Positions 34,275 to 45,760 of a DNA stretch of 64,000 nt are shown here, piece after piece (positions within the stretch are counted from its first letter, which is position 1; every line of letters begins with the position of its first letter). Both the position numbers and the translations under genes were made by a program. The notes beneath the pieces were generated by a model. The model worked only from the letters and a program-made list of their open reading frames with translations. It was not told where the DNA came from and did not search any database. Source of the stretch: Ruania albidiflava DSM 18029 (GTDB taxonomy: Bacteria > Actinomycetota > Actinomycetes > Actinomycetales > Beutenbergiaceae); the NCBI RefSeq assembly GCF_000421225.1, contig NZ_ATWL01000008.1, forward strand, positions 62,001 to 126,000, given 5' to 3'.

Positions 34275-35213
34275 ATGCGTCTGCAGCGGGACGAGGTGAC
34301 CGTCCAGGTCCCGGCCACCAGCGCCAACCTGGGGCCGGGGTTCGACGCGTTCGGGATCGCGCACGCTCTGCACGACGTGGTCACGGTGCGGGCCACCACC
34401 GGTGCCACGCAGGTGCAGGTCACCGGCGAGGGAGCCGGTGAGGTGCCCACCGGCGACGACCATCTGGTGGTGCAGGCGCTGCGGGCCGGGCTGGACCATG
34501 CCGGTGCACCGCAGGCTGGGTTCAGCCTGCACTGCCACAACGCGATCCCGCACGGGCGCGGCCTGGGCTCCAGCGCTGGGGCCGTGGTCGCCGGGCTGCT
34601 CGCCGCCCGTGGACTGATCAGCGAGCCGGAGGCGCTGGACGACGAGGTGGTGCTGGACCTGGCCACCTCGTTCGAGGGACATCCCGACAACGCCGCCCCG
34701 GCGCTCCTGGGCGGCGCCACGGTCGCCTGGATGGAGGGCACGCGGGCGCGTGCAGCCCAGGTCCCGCTGCACCCGGATATCCGCCCGACGGTTCTGGTGC
34801 CCGCCGAGCGGCTACCGACCAAGCGGGCCCGCGCCGCGCTGCCCGCCACGGTCGCGCACGCCGACGCCGCGTTCAATGCCGGGCGTGCCGGGCTGCTCGT
34901 GCTCGCCCTCAGCTCCCGGCCGGACCTGCTGCTGCCGGCGACCGAGGACCGGTTGCACCAGGCGCAGCGAGCGGACGCGATGATGGCCACCGCGGCGCTC
35001 GTGCAGCGACTGCGAGAGGTCGGGGCACCGGCGGTGATCTCCGGGGCGGGACCGACGGCGCTGGTGCTCGTCACACTCACCGAGGCCCAGCGCTCGGTGG
35101 TCGGCGAGACCTGGCACGTGCTCGACCTTGCGGTCGACCTCGACGGCGGACAGGTCAGCGTCCCCGAGCCGGCACAGGTGGTACGCGATGGTAGGCTTGC
35201 TGACGCGCCATGA
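34275..35213 (+). CDS. thrB: Homoserine kinase
   Basis: The 312-residue GHMP-family kinase phosphorylates homoserine for threonine synthase. It has P-A-T-S-A-N-L-G-P-G-F-D at the N-terminus, the ATP-binding glycine-rich H-G-R-G-L-G-S-S-A-G near residue 95, and the C-terminal G-A-G-P-T-A motif near 258. It completes the hom-thrC-thrB operon. A TAGGCT hexamer in its last codons (35192-35197) may be the -10 element of rho. Confidence 0.96.
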   Translation: MRLQRDEVTVQVPATSANLGPGFDAFGIAHALHDVVTVRATTGATQVQVTGEGAGEVPTGDDHLVVQALRAGLDHAGAPQAGFSLHCHNAIPHGRGLGSSAGAVVAGLLAARGLISEPEALDDEVVLDLATSFEGHPDNAAPALLGGATVAWMEGTRARAAQVPLHPDIRPTVLVPAERLPTKRARAALPATVAHADAAFNAGRAGLLVLALSSRPDLLLPATEDRLHQAQRADAMMATAALVQRLREVGAPAVISGAGPTALVLVTLTEAQRSVVGETWHVLDLAVDLDGGQVSVPEPAQVVRDGRLADAP

Positions 35214-35279
35214 CTCGTCGGTGACCTGATCGCCACGACGGCGCCTCCCACGCAGCATCCTCGTTGATGCGCCTGCGTG
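35192..35279 (+). promoter_or_regulatory. rho leader: candidate -10 element and hairpin
   Basis: TAGGCT (35192-35197), a typical actinobacterial -10 hexamer, lies near the thrB end. Downstream, 35249-35279 can fold into a stem of 7+4 pairs (CACGCAG/CTGCGTG outer, CATC/GATG inner) with a three-base bulge. rho genes are often autoregulated through their leaders, so the 148-base leader may be an attenuator. That function is inference. Confidence 0.4.
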
Positions 35280-35361
35280 ACCTATTCCACTCCGGCGTTC
35301 GATCCGGTGACATCTCCAGCCTGACGAATCTGGGTCGGGCTGTGTCGAGGGAAGGAACCTC

Positions 35362-37383
<2,022 letters not shown>

Positions 37384-37459
37384 CGCCGCCACCAACAGCA
37401 GCAGGTCGGCCTACCAGGCCGACCGGATCGAGGTGGACCAACAGGCGCAGGGAGTGGGC

Positions 37460-38542
37460 ATGACGGAGGAGTTCGAGGCGGTACAGCCGCTGCTGGCCGA
37501 GTACCAGGAGGTCGAGACCGCACTGGCCGACCCGGAGGTGCACGCCGACCAGGGCCGGGCGCGCACCCTGGGCCGCCGGTACGCCGAGCTGGGCCGGATC
37601 GTGACCGCCTATCGCGCCTGGCGCGCCGCGGTCGAGGACGCTGAGGCCGCGGTCGAGCTCGCTGCCGACGAACCCGCGTTCGCCGCCGAGGTGGAACCGC
37701 TGCAGCGGGCCGCCGAGTCCGCCGCCACCCACCTGCACGAGGTGCTCGTGCCCCGGGATCCGGACGACGGGCGGGACGTGATCCTGCAGGTCAAGGCCGG
37801 GGAGGGCGGGGAGGAGTCCGCGCTGTTCGCTGCCGACCTGGTGCGGATGTACCAGCGGTACGCCGAACGGCAGGGCTGGAGCGCACAGGTGCTCGACGAG
37901 ACCGCTTCAGACCTGGGCGGCTTCAAAGACGTCTCGGTCGCGATCAAGTCCCGCGCCACCGACCCCGCCGAGGGGGTGTGGGCGCACCTGAAGTACGAGG
38001 GCGGGGTGCACCGGGTGCAGCGAGTGCCGGTCACCGAGTCCCAGGGCCGGATCCACACCTCTGCTGCCGGTGTGCTGGTCTTCCCCGAGGTGGACGACCC
38101 CGGTGAGGTGGAGATCGAGGCAGGCGACCTGCGCATCGACGTGTACCGGTCCTCCGGACCCGGCGGGCAGAGCGTGAACACCACCGACTCCGCCGTGCGG
38201 ATCACCCACCTGCCCACCGGCATCGTGGTCTCGATGCAGAACGAGAAGTCCCAGCTGCAGAACCGGGAGCAGGCGATGCGGGTGCTGCGGGCCCGGCTGC
38301 TCGCCGCCCAGCAGGAGGCCGCGGAGGCGGAGGCCGCCGAGCTGCGCCGGTCCCAGGTGCGCACTGTGGACCGCAGCGAGCGGATCCGCACCTACAACTT
38401 CCCGGAGAACCGGATCGCTGACCACCGCACCGGGTACAAGGCCTACAACCTGGACCAGGTGCTGGACGGCGACCTGGGCCCGGTGATCGCCTCCGCGATC
38501 GAGCTGGACGAGGCCGAGCGTCTGGCCGCGGCCGGTGACTGA
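37460..38542 (+). CDS. prfA: Peptide chain release factor 1
   Basis: The 360-residue factor releases finished proteins at UAA and UAG codons. The stop-recognition P-x-T motif is present as P-V-T in [10 protein letters not shown] near residue 195, and the catalytic G-G-Q lies in [10 protein letters not shown] near 240. The ATG follows GGGAG; a GTG nine codons upstream is less likely. Its last eight bases overlap prmC, whose product methylates the GGQ glutamine. It is relevant that RF1, the factor that reads UAG, is intact in a genome with an in-frame amber codon at 58082. Confidence 0.97.
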   Translation: MTEEFEAVQPLLAEYQEVETALADPEVHADQGRARTLGRRYAELGRIVTAYRAWRAAVEDAEAAVELAADEPAFAAEVEPLQRAAESAATHLHEVLVPRDPDDGRDVILQVKAGEGGEESALFAADLVRMYQRYAERQGWSAQVLDETASDLGGFKDVSVAIKSRATDPAEGVWAHLKYEGGVHRVQRVPVTESQGRIHTSAAGVLVFPEVDDPGEVEIEAGDLRIDVYRSSGPGGQSVNTTDSAVRITHLPTGIVVSMQNEKSQLQNREQAMRVLRARLLAAQQEAAEAEAAELRRSQVRTVDRSERIRTYNFPENRIADHRTGYKAYNLDQVLDGDLGPVIASAIELDEAERLAAAGD

Positions 38543-39425
38543 GCCCGGTCCCGGCGACCTCCCACGCACTGCCGGGCTGCGCCAGCTCGTCCAGGCGGCG
38601 ACGGCGGTGCTCACCGGGGCGGGCGTGCCGTCCCCGGGCGTGGACGCCCGGGTGCTGGCGGCCCACCTGCTGGGCACCGAGCGGCTCGACCTGATCAACC
38701 CACCCGAGCCGGGCCCAGAGTTCATCGCCCGCTACGCCGAGCTCGTGGAGCGCCGCCGGCTGCGCGAACCGTTGCAGCACATCACCGGGCGGGCCCCGTT
38801 CCGCTACCTGGAGCTGTCCGTCTGGCCTGGGGTGTTCGTCCCTCGTCCGGAGACCGAGCTGGTCGCCGAGGCGGCGATCGAGGCCGCCCGCAGCAGTGGC
38901 CCGCAGCCGCTGGTGGTGGACCTGTGCAGCGGATCCGGGGCGATCGCCCTCGCCGTCGCCCAGGAGGTGCCCGGTGCTCAGGTGGTGGCCGTGGAGCTAG
39001 GGGAGGAGCCGGTGCACGCGATCGGCACGAACGCTGAGCGGCTCGGTCTGCCGGTGCAGGTGCTGCGGGCCGACGCCACTGCCGCGACCACGCTGGCCGA
39101 CCTGGGCGCCCAGGTGCACGTGGTGGCGGCCAACCCGCCGTACATCCCCCCGGACGCAGTGCCGCAGGAGCCGGAGGTGCGCGACCATGATCCAGACCTC
39201 GCCCTCTACGGCGGTGGCCCGGACGGGCTGGACGTCCCGCGCGGTGTGCTCGCCACCGCGACCCGGCTGCTGCGACCCGGCGGAGTGCTGGTGATGGAGC
39301 ACGCTGAGGTGCAGGCGGCCGCGCTGCGCGCGCTGGTCGGTGCCACCGGGGCGTACACCGACGTGCACACCCGGGTCGACCTCACCGGGCGGGACCGGAT
39401 GGTGGTGGCCACCCGGAGCGGATAG
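38535..39425 (+). CDS. prmC: Release factor glutamine N5-methyltransferase
   Basis: The 296-residue SAM-dependent enzyme methylates the glutamine of the GGQ motif in RF1 and RF2. It has an N-terminal helical domain (about 1-85), the SAM motif [13 protein letters not shown] near residue 130, and the diagnostic catalytic N-P-P-Y-I-P near 197. The GTG start lies within prfA, so the two are coupled. Its 3' end overlaps the convergent PAP2 gene by 44 bases. Confidence 0.95.
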   Translation: MTEPGPGDLPRTAGLRQLVQAATAVLTGAGVPSPGVDARVLAAHLLGTERLDLINPPEPGPEFIARYAELVERRRLREPLQHITGRAPFRYLELSVWPGVFVPRPETELVAEAAIEAARSSGPQPLVVDLCSGSGAIALAVAQEVPGAQVVAVELGEEPVHAIGTNAERLGLPVQVLRADATAATTLADLGAQVHVVAANPPYIPPDAVPQEPEVRDHDPDLALYGGGPDGLDVPRGVLATATRLLRPGGVLVMEHAEVQAAALRALVGATGAYTDVHTRVDLTGRDRMVVATRSG

Positions 39426-40059
39426 CCCGGCGCAGCAAGAGCACCACGACCACGACCACCGCGGTGCCCAGCGCGAGCCCGGAGGCGACATCGTGCAGGT
39501 AGTGCACCCCGGCCGCGAGCCGGGCCAGACCGGCCAGCAGCGCAGCCGGCACTGCGAACCAGGCGGTGCGCGGCACGGCGATGATGCAGGCGGTGGCCAG
39601 TGCGGCCGCCACCAGCGAGTGGTTCGACGGCCAGGACCAGTCGCCGACCGCAGGGCAGGCCACCGTGGTGGGCACGTCCCACACCCGGCAGGGCCGCTCC
39701 TCGCCGACCAGCATCTTCACCACCGCGCTGAGCAGGTAGGCGATGATCACCCCCACCCCGCCGGCAACCAGCAACCAGAAGGCCGGTCGGTCCCGCAGGA
39801 GGGTGACGACGGCCAGGACGGCTGCGAGGGCGACCAGCAGCAACGGTCCGTAGCGGGCCGCAGCGCCGGCCACCGGCGCCCCGACCGGAGAACCGGCCAC
39901 CGCCGGAGCCACAGCACGGTAGACGACGGCCCGCAGCGGCCAGGTCGACGCGGCCAACCCGGCCAGCACGATGGCGGTGCCCAGACCCAGGGCGACCAGC
40001 TGTCGTCGTGGCTCTGGCGTCGCTGCGGCCGCGGCGGGCGGTGGGTGTGCGGAGGTCAT
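39382..40059 (-). CDS. PAP2-family membrane phosphatase
   Basis: The 225-residue protein has about five to six membrane helices and the three acid-phosphatase motifs: K-M-L-V-G-E-E-R-P near residue 115, P-S-N-H near 143 (PSGH in most members) and R-L-A-A-G-V-H-Y-L-H-D near 183. Such enzymes dephosphorylate lipids, for example undecaprenyl pyrophosphate or phosphatidic acid, on the outer membrane face. It overlaps prmC tail to tail by 44 bases and follows a VanZ-like gene by 35 bases on the minus strand. Confidence 0.88.
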   Translation of the reverse strand: MTSAHPPPAAAAATPEPRRQLVALGLGTAIVLAGLAASTWPLRAVVYRAVAPAVAGSPVGAPVAGAAARYGPLLLVALAAVLAVVTLLRDRPAFWLLVAGGVGVIIAYLLSAVVKMLVGEERPCRVWDVPTTVACPAVGDWSWPSNHSLVAAALATACIIAVPRTAWFAVPAALLAGLARLAAGVHYLHDVASGLALGTAVVVVVVLLLRRAIRSGWPPPSGPAR

Positions 40060-40094
40060 GGTCTGCAGGGTACGAGCCTGCCCGCTGCGCGGTG

Positions 40095-40490
40095 CTACCG
40101 GCGCTCAGCGCGACGCGCGGCTGCCGGTGCCCGGTGCCGGTCGAGCATGGACGCCAGGTACCACCCGAGTGCGATGCCACCGAGGTCGGCCACCGCGTCC
40201 AGCAGGTCCCCGGTACGGCCTGGCAGCAGCAGGTGCTGGACCAGCTCGCTGATCCCCGCGTGGGCCACCAGCACCACTGCGAGCCCTCTCGCGGGCAGTC
40301 CGGCGAGCACCCCGGTCAGCATCACGAGGGCGAAGACGGCCACGTGCAGCGCCTTGTCCGACCCGGGCACGTCCATCCCGCCGGGCACCTGTGCACGCGG
40401 CAGGTACAGCACCAGCAGCTGGAGGGCGACAGCAACGGCGAACGCGGCGCGGCGTGCCACAGCGGCGGCGCGGGCGGGCTCGGACCTCAC
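40095..40490 (-). CDS. VanZ-like membrane protein
   Basis: The 131-residue protein has four helices. It shows the VanZ-family pattern: acidic-Lys-x-x-His in S-D-K-A-L-H-V-A-V-F near residue 45, G-I-S-E-L-V-Q near 80 and G-R-T-G-D-L-L-D-A-V-A-D-L-G-G near 92. VanZ proteins modulate glycopeptide sensitivity or envelope lipids, and most are uncharacterised. The GTG start has only a weak ribosome site. It leads a two-gene operon with the PAP2 phosphatase and is divergent from sua5. Confidence 0.8.
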   Translation of the reverse strand: MRSEPARAAAVARRAAFAVAVALQLLVLYLPRAQVPGGMDVPGSDKALHVAVFALVMLTGVLAGLPARGLAVVLVAHAGISELVQHLLLPGRTGDLLDAVADLGGIALGWYLASMLDRHRAPAAARRAERR

Positions 40491-40544
40491 CTGGACACGA
40501 TCTCACGGGCGGACTGCTGCTGTGGTCGTGAGAGACTTCACCAC

Positions 40545-41399
40545 GTGCCTGATCTAGAACTCCTGGACTGTCGCGACGCCGCCGTACGGGCGGACCACCT
40601 GGCGGAGGCGGTGCGCCAGCTCGCCGAAGGCTGCCTGGTGGTGCTGCCCACCGACACGGTGTACGGGATCGCCGCGGACGCGTTCACCCCGCGTGCAGTG
40701 ACCGCGCTGCTCACCGCGAAGGGGCGCAGCCGGCAGATGCCGCCGCCGGTGCTCATCGGCGACGCGCTCACCCTCGACGGGCTCGCTACAGACGTGCCGG
40801 ACGCGGTGCGCGACCTGGTGGAAGAGTTCTGGCCCGGTCCGCTCACCGTCATCCTGCACGCCCACGGCAGCCTGCGCTGGGACCTGGGGGACACCCACGG
40901 CACAGTGGCGCTACGCATGCCCGACGAGGAGATCACCCTGGAGCTGCTCCGCCGCACCGGGCCGCTGGCGGTCTCCAGCGCGAACCGCAGCGGCGAGGCG
41001 CCGGCGCTCACCTGCGCTGACGCGGCCGCCCAGCTCGGCCGCTCGGTCCGGGTGTACCTCGACGGCGGAACTGTCTCCGGCGGGGTCGCCTCCACCATCG
41101 TGGACGCGACCGGGGACCAGCTGAGGATCGTCCGGGAGGGGGCGCTCACCGCCACCGAGCTCGGCTCGATCGCCCCGGAGCTGTTGCCGGTGCACGTCCC
41201 GGAGACGGTCGAGGAGCCGGCCCAGGACCAGGCTGGCGACACCGAGACCGAGGACCCGGGAGCCGAGCAGAGCCCGGTGAGCGACGCCGTCGCCGAGCAG
41301 CCGGAGACCGCGGCGAGCAGTCCGGACACGGCGAGCGACGCCGTCGCCGAGCAGAGCAGCCAGCAGTCCGACGACAGCCCCGGTGGCCGCTTGCCGTGA
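40545..41399 (+). CDS. L-threonylcarbamoyladenylate synthase (Sua5/YrdC/TsaC family)
   Basis: In this 284-residue protein, residues 1-210 form the YrdC domain with V-V-L-P-T-D-T-V-Y-G-I near residue 30, the basic K-G-R-S-R-Q and F-W-P-G-P-L-T near 94, and S-S-A-N-R-S-G near 145. It makes threonylcarbamoyl-AMP from threonine, bicarbonate and ATP for t6A37 of ANN-decoding tRNAs. The last 65 residues are an acidic Gln/Ser-rich tail with D-A-V-A-E-Q repeated twice, not part of the fold. The GTG was chosen because the upstream frame is antisense to the VanZ gene. Its stop overlaps wecA. Confidence 0.93.
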   Translation: MPDLELLDCRDAAVRADHLAEAVRQLAEGCLVVLPTDTVYGIAADAFTPRAVTALLTAKGRSRQMPPPVLIGDALTLDGLATDVPDAVRDLVEEFWPGPLTVILHAHGSLRWDLGDTHGTVALRMPDEEITLELLRRTGPLAVSSANRSGEAPALTCADAAAQLGRSVRVYLDGGTVSGGVASTIVDATGDQLRIVREGALTATELGSIAPELLPVHVPETVEEPAQDQAGDTETEDPGAEQSPVSDAVAEQPETAASSPDTASDAVAEQSSQQSDDSPGGRLP

Positions 41400-42514
41400 G
41401 GATCTACCTGCTGGTGCTGGCCATCGCCGCAGCAGTCACCTACCTGGTGACGCCGGTGGCGCGGCTCCTGGCCCAGCGCGTCGGAGCGGTGACCCCGGTG
41501 CGGCACCGGGACGTGCACCGCGTGCCCACCCCACGCCTGGGCGGGGTGGCGATGCTCATCGGGCTCGCCGTGGCCCTGGCGATCGCGTCCCAGATCGACT
41601 TCCTGCAACCGGTCTTCGACAACAACCTGCCCTGGGCGATCCTCGGCTGCGGGGCAGCGATCTGCCTGCTCGGTGTGGCCGACGACATCTGGGACCTGGA
41701 CTGGTTCACCAAGCTGGTCGGGCAGGTGATCGTCGCCGGTGCGATGGCCTGGCAGGGGGTGCAGATGATCAGCTTCCCGATCTTCGGGCTGACGATCGGC
41801 TCCCCGCGCATGTCCCTCGTGGTCACCGTGGTCGTGGTGGTGGTCGCGATCAACGCGGTGAACTGGGTGGACGGTCTGGACGGGCTGGCCGCCGGGGTGG
41901 TCGCGATCGGTGGCACCGCGTTCTTCGTCTACACCTATGTGCTCACCCGCACCAACAGCCCGGCCGACTACTCCGACCTGGCCACAGTGGTGATGGCCGC
42001 TCTGGTCGGGGTCTGCCTGGGCTTCCTGCCGCACAACTTCCACCCGGCGCGGATCTTCATGGGCGACTCCGGGGCGATGCTGCTCGGGCTGACCATCGCT
42101 GGTGCCTCCATCGCGGTCACGGGCCGGCTGGACCCGGCACAGATCACCACCCGGGTGGCCTTTCCCGCATTCGTCCCGTTCATCCTGCCGCTGGCCGTGC
42201 TGATCCTGCCGCTGGCGGACGTGACCATCACCATCCTGCGACGGCTGCTGTCCGGCAAGTCCCCGTTCCATGCCGACCGTACCCACCTGCACCACAAGCT
42301 CCTGGACCGTGGGCACTCGCACCGGCGGGCGGTGGCGATCATGTACGTGTGGACCTTCGTGGTCTCCTGCAGCGCCGCCGCCCTGGTGCTGTTCCCGGTG
42401 GGTCAGGTGCTGGTCGGAGCAGCGATTGGCACCGCTGTGGCGATCGTCATTACCGTGGTGCCCATCCCCACCCCACGCCTCGGCCGACGGCGTACCGCCG
42501 ACCACACCAGCTAA
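41396..42514 (+). CDS. wecA: Polyprenyl-phosphate GlcNAc-1-phosphate transferase (WecA/MraY family)
   Basis: The 372-residue protein has about eleven helices. Diagnostic motifs are H-R-V-P-T-P-R-L-G-G near residue 40, the catalytic pair in G-V-A-D-D-I-W-D-L-D near 95, N-A-V-N-W-V-D-G-L-D-G near 155, and the histidine-rich loop D-R-T-H-L-H-H near 297. It attaches a sugar phosphate to decaprenyl phosphate, starting arabinogalactan-like or teichoic-type wall polymer synthesis. The GTG overlaps the sua5 stop. In mycobacteria this gene (rfe) has the same place before the atp operon. Confidence 0.93.
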   Translation: MRIYLLVLAIAAAVTYLVTPVARLLAQRVGAVTPVRHRDVHRVPTPRLGGVAMLIGLAVALAIASQIDFLQPVFDNNLPWAILGCGAAICLLGVADDIWDLDWFTKLVGQVIVAGAMAWQGVQMISFPIFGLTIGSPRMSLVVTVVVVVVAINAVNWVDGLDGLAAGVVAIGGTAFFVYTYVLTRTNSPADYSDLATVVMAALVGVCLGFLPHNFHPARIFMGDSGAMLLGLTIAGASIAVTGRLDPAQITTRVAFPAFVPFILPLAVLILPLADVTITILRRLLSGKSPFHADRTHLHHKLLDRGHSHRRAVAIMYVWTFVVSCSAAALVLFPVGQVLVGAAIGTAVAIVITVVPIPTPRLGRRRTADHTS

Positions 42515-42524
42515 GGACACCCGC

Positions 42525-42974
42525 GTGCCCGAGAAACCCACCGACCGCCCGACGAGCACCGCTGCGGTGCTCACCATGATCCGCACCGCTGGTCTGCGGC
42601 TGCTGCTGGTCTCCGCTGTGATCGCCGCGCTGGCCAGCGGGGTCGGCTACCTGGTGGCCGGCGTGCCAGGGGTGTGGGCCGCACTGATCGGGGCCGGGTT
42701 GAGCCTGGCGTTCACCGGCGCGACGGTCGGCTGCCTGTACCTGGTGGTCGGCCGGTCAGCGGAGCTGCTGCAGATCGTGATGCTCGGCAGCTGGCTGGTG
42801 AAGATGGTCCTGGTGTTCGTCCTGCTGAGCTGGTTGCAGCACCAGACCTTCTACCATCGCGGTGTCCTGTTCGCCACGCTCGTGGTGGTCGTGGTGGCCG
42901 CCCTGGTGGTGGAGACGATCACCGTGCTGAAGGCGCGGATCCCGTATGTGGAACCCGGTGCCGGCGGACAGTGA
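42525..42974 (+). CDS. AtpI-like membrane protein preceding the ATP synthase operon
   Basis: The 149-residue protein has four membrane helices, the length and position of actinobacterial AtpI-like proteins, which assist assembly of the c-ring or Mg2+ supply. The second helix region G-V-P-G-V-W-A-A-L-I-G and the A-T-V-G-C-L-Y segment fit that group. The GTG start follows AAGGA at 42513-42517, and the gene lies ten bases after wecA. The 155-233 bases to atpB contain a TGTAGGCT element. Confidence 0.8.
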   Translation: MPEKPTDRPTSTAAVLTMIRTAGLRLLLVSAVIAALASGVGYLVAGVPGVWAALIGAGLSLAFTGATVGCLYLVVGRSAELLQIVMLGSWLVKMVLVFVLLSWLQHQTFYHRGVLFATLVVVVVAALVVETITVLKARIPYVEPGAGGQ

Positions 42975-43022
42975 TCTTGGCCACGGACGATCACAGGTTC
43001 GTCACTGGAGCCGCACACATCC

Positions 43023-43030
43023 TGTAGGCT
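43023..43030 (+). promoter_or_regulatory. Candidate extended -10 element of the atp operon
   Basis: TGTAGGCT, about 100 bases before the earliest possible atpB start, combines an extended -10 TG with the TAGGCT hexamer also seen before kgd and rho. No convincing -35 hexamer is present at the usual distance. Low confidence. Confidence 0.35.
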
Positions 43031-43207
43031 GATCGCGATCCGATCCGCACTTCGCACGTGTGGCCCGCATCGGTGCTACGTGGATGCAGCCGATGGCGAG
43101 GATCGACCGACGACACTGGGGAGTGAGCCCTGTTTACCACAGCGATCGCCGCGCCTGTTCTCGCCGACGGCGGGAGCGATGACGGCGGGGGATTCCACGT
43201 CCCTGGC

Positions 43208-43963
43208 TTGAGCGAGTTCTTCCCGGACGCGATCTTCGGCAGCGTGGCCGCCGACTCCTGGTTCGGCTTCGACCGGATCATCTTCGTGCGCATCGTCCTG
43301 ACCATCGTGGTGCTCGGCCTGCTCTGGCTCGGAGCGCGGAACGCGAAGCTGGTCCCCGGTCGGGGGCAGAGCGTGCTGGAGATGGGCCTGGACTTCATCC
43401 GCGTGCAGATCGCCGAGCAGGTGATGGGCAAGGAGCGGGCCAAGCCGTACGTCCCGCTGTTGGCCACGATCTTCATCACCGTGCTGGCGATGAACATCGG
43501 CGGGGTGATCCCTGGGCTGAACATCGCCGGGTCCGCGCGGCTCGGTGTGCCGCTGGTGCTCGCGGTCTGGCTGCTGCTGGTCTACCTGTCCGCCGGTGTG
43601 CGCAAGCAGGGATTCGTCGGCTACGTGAAGTCCCAGCTGTTCCCCCCAGGCGTGCCGAAGGTGATGTACCTCCTGCTCACGCCGATCGAGCTGCTGCAGG
43701 TGCTGATCATCCGGCCCGCCACGCTGGTCATCCGGCTGGTGGCGAACATGATGGCCGGGCACATCATGATGGTCCTGGCCATCGGTGCCACCCACTTCCT
43801 CATCCTGGAGGGTGCCGGGCTGCTCAAGCTCGCGGGGATCGCCACGTTCGCCGGCGGACTGTTCATCACCGGTTTCGAGATCTTCGTGGCCGCCCTGCAG
43901 GCCTACATCTTCGCCCTGCTGTCCGCCATCTACCTCAACTTCGCCCTCGAAGAGGAACACTGA
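43208..43963 (+). CDS. atpB: F1Fo ATP synthase subunit a
   Basis: The 251 residues counted here start from a TTG and form the membrane stator subunit of the proton channel, with about six helices. The essential arginine lies in helix 4 region V-I-R-L-V-A-N-M-M-A-G-H (near residue 180). The first codons (L-S-E-F-F-P-D) fall inside a stretch, G-F-H-V-P-G-L-S-E-F-F-P, whose upstream residues are usually conserved in related AtpB proteins. The frame stays open for 26 codons upstream to a CTG at 43130 preceded by GGGGAG. The true start is therefore probably earlier and unusual. Confidence 0.93.
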   Translation: MSEFFPDAIFGSVAADSWFGFDRIIFVRIVLTIVVLGLLWLGARNAKLVPGRGQSVLEMGLDFIRVQIAEQVMGKERAKPYVPLLATIFITVLAMNIGGVIPGLNIAGSARLGVPLVLAVWLLLVYLSAGVRKQGFVGYVKSQLFPPGVPKVMYLLLTPIELLQVLIIRPATLVIRLVANMMAGHIMMVLAIGATHFLILEGAGLLKLAGIATFAGGLFITGFEIFVAALQAYIFALLSAIYLNFALEEEH

Positions 43964-44052
43964 CCTCCCGAAGGCCCCAGGCCGTGACCCGCGGTCACTG
44001 ACACACCCAGAAAACCCCGACGCTCACCTGAGCGCCACAGGAAGGAATACAC

Positions 44053-44886
<834 letters not shown>

Positions 44887-44887
<1 letters not shown>

Positions 44888-45702
44888 TGCGGGCCAGCAG
44901 CCAGTCTTCAGCGCAGGCCGCGCGCAGCAGCTTCGACCCGGTGCTGCGCCAGGCCGGCGCCGGCGCCCACGAGCTGGGTGCCGAGCTGTTCGAGGTCGCC
45001 GACCTGCTCAGTGCGAACGGGAGCCTGCGTCGCTCGCTGACCGACCCGGCGCGGGACGGCAGCGACAAGGCGGAGCTGGTGGACCGGCTGCTGTCCGGGA
45101 GGGTCCGTCCGGACGTGCTCGACCTGCTCAGCGGGATGTGCAGGTCCCGCTGGTCCGGTGATGACGACCTGCGCGCAGCGGTGGAGCTCCTGGGGACCGA
45201 CGCAGTGCTGGCCAGTGCGGAGGCCGACGGCGTGCTGCTGGAGGTGGAGTCGCAGCTGTTCACCGTGCAGCGTCTGCTGGCGGACAACCGCCAGCTGCGG
45301 CTCGCACTGGCGGACAAGGACCGATCGGTCGCCGCCCGGGTGCGGCTGCTCACCTCCCTGATCGGTGAGCGGGTCACCGCACAGACGCTGCAGCTGACCG
45401 AACGCGCGCTCCGCTCTAGCCACGAGCCGTCCCTGGCGGCAGCGCTGACCCACCTGATCGAGGCCGCCGCCGAGCGGCGCCAGCAGCTGGTGGCCACCGT
45501 GACGGCGGCACGTCCGCTCAGCCAGGCCCAGACCGACCGCCTGGACGCCATCCTGGAGCGCGCCTACGGTCGTGCTGTCCACATCAACGTCGCCGTGGAC
45601 CCGAGCGTGGTCGGTGGCGTACGGATCCAGATCGGCGACGAGGTGGTCGATGCCACCATGCTCACCCGGCTCGACGAGGCCCGCCGGCGCCTGGCCGGCT
45701 GA
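44887..45702 (+). CDS. atpH: F1Fo ATP synthase subunit delta
   Basis: The 271-residue stator subunit joins F1 to the b stalk. It is longer than the 180-residue E. coli delta, as in other actinobacteria, and contains two related helical halves. The OSCP signature lies at the C-terminus ([14 protein letters not shown]). The ATG overlaps the atpF stop and lies four bases after GGAGG; a GTG one codon earlier is the alternative. Confidence 0.94.
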
Positions 45703-45760
45703 CAAGCCCCACACACATGCGAATCGATCGCTTCGGCGGTCTAAGGAGAAGGACGAACAG

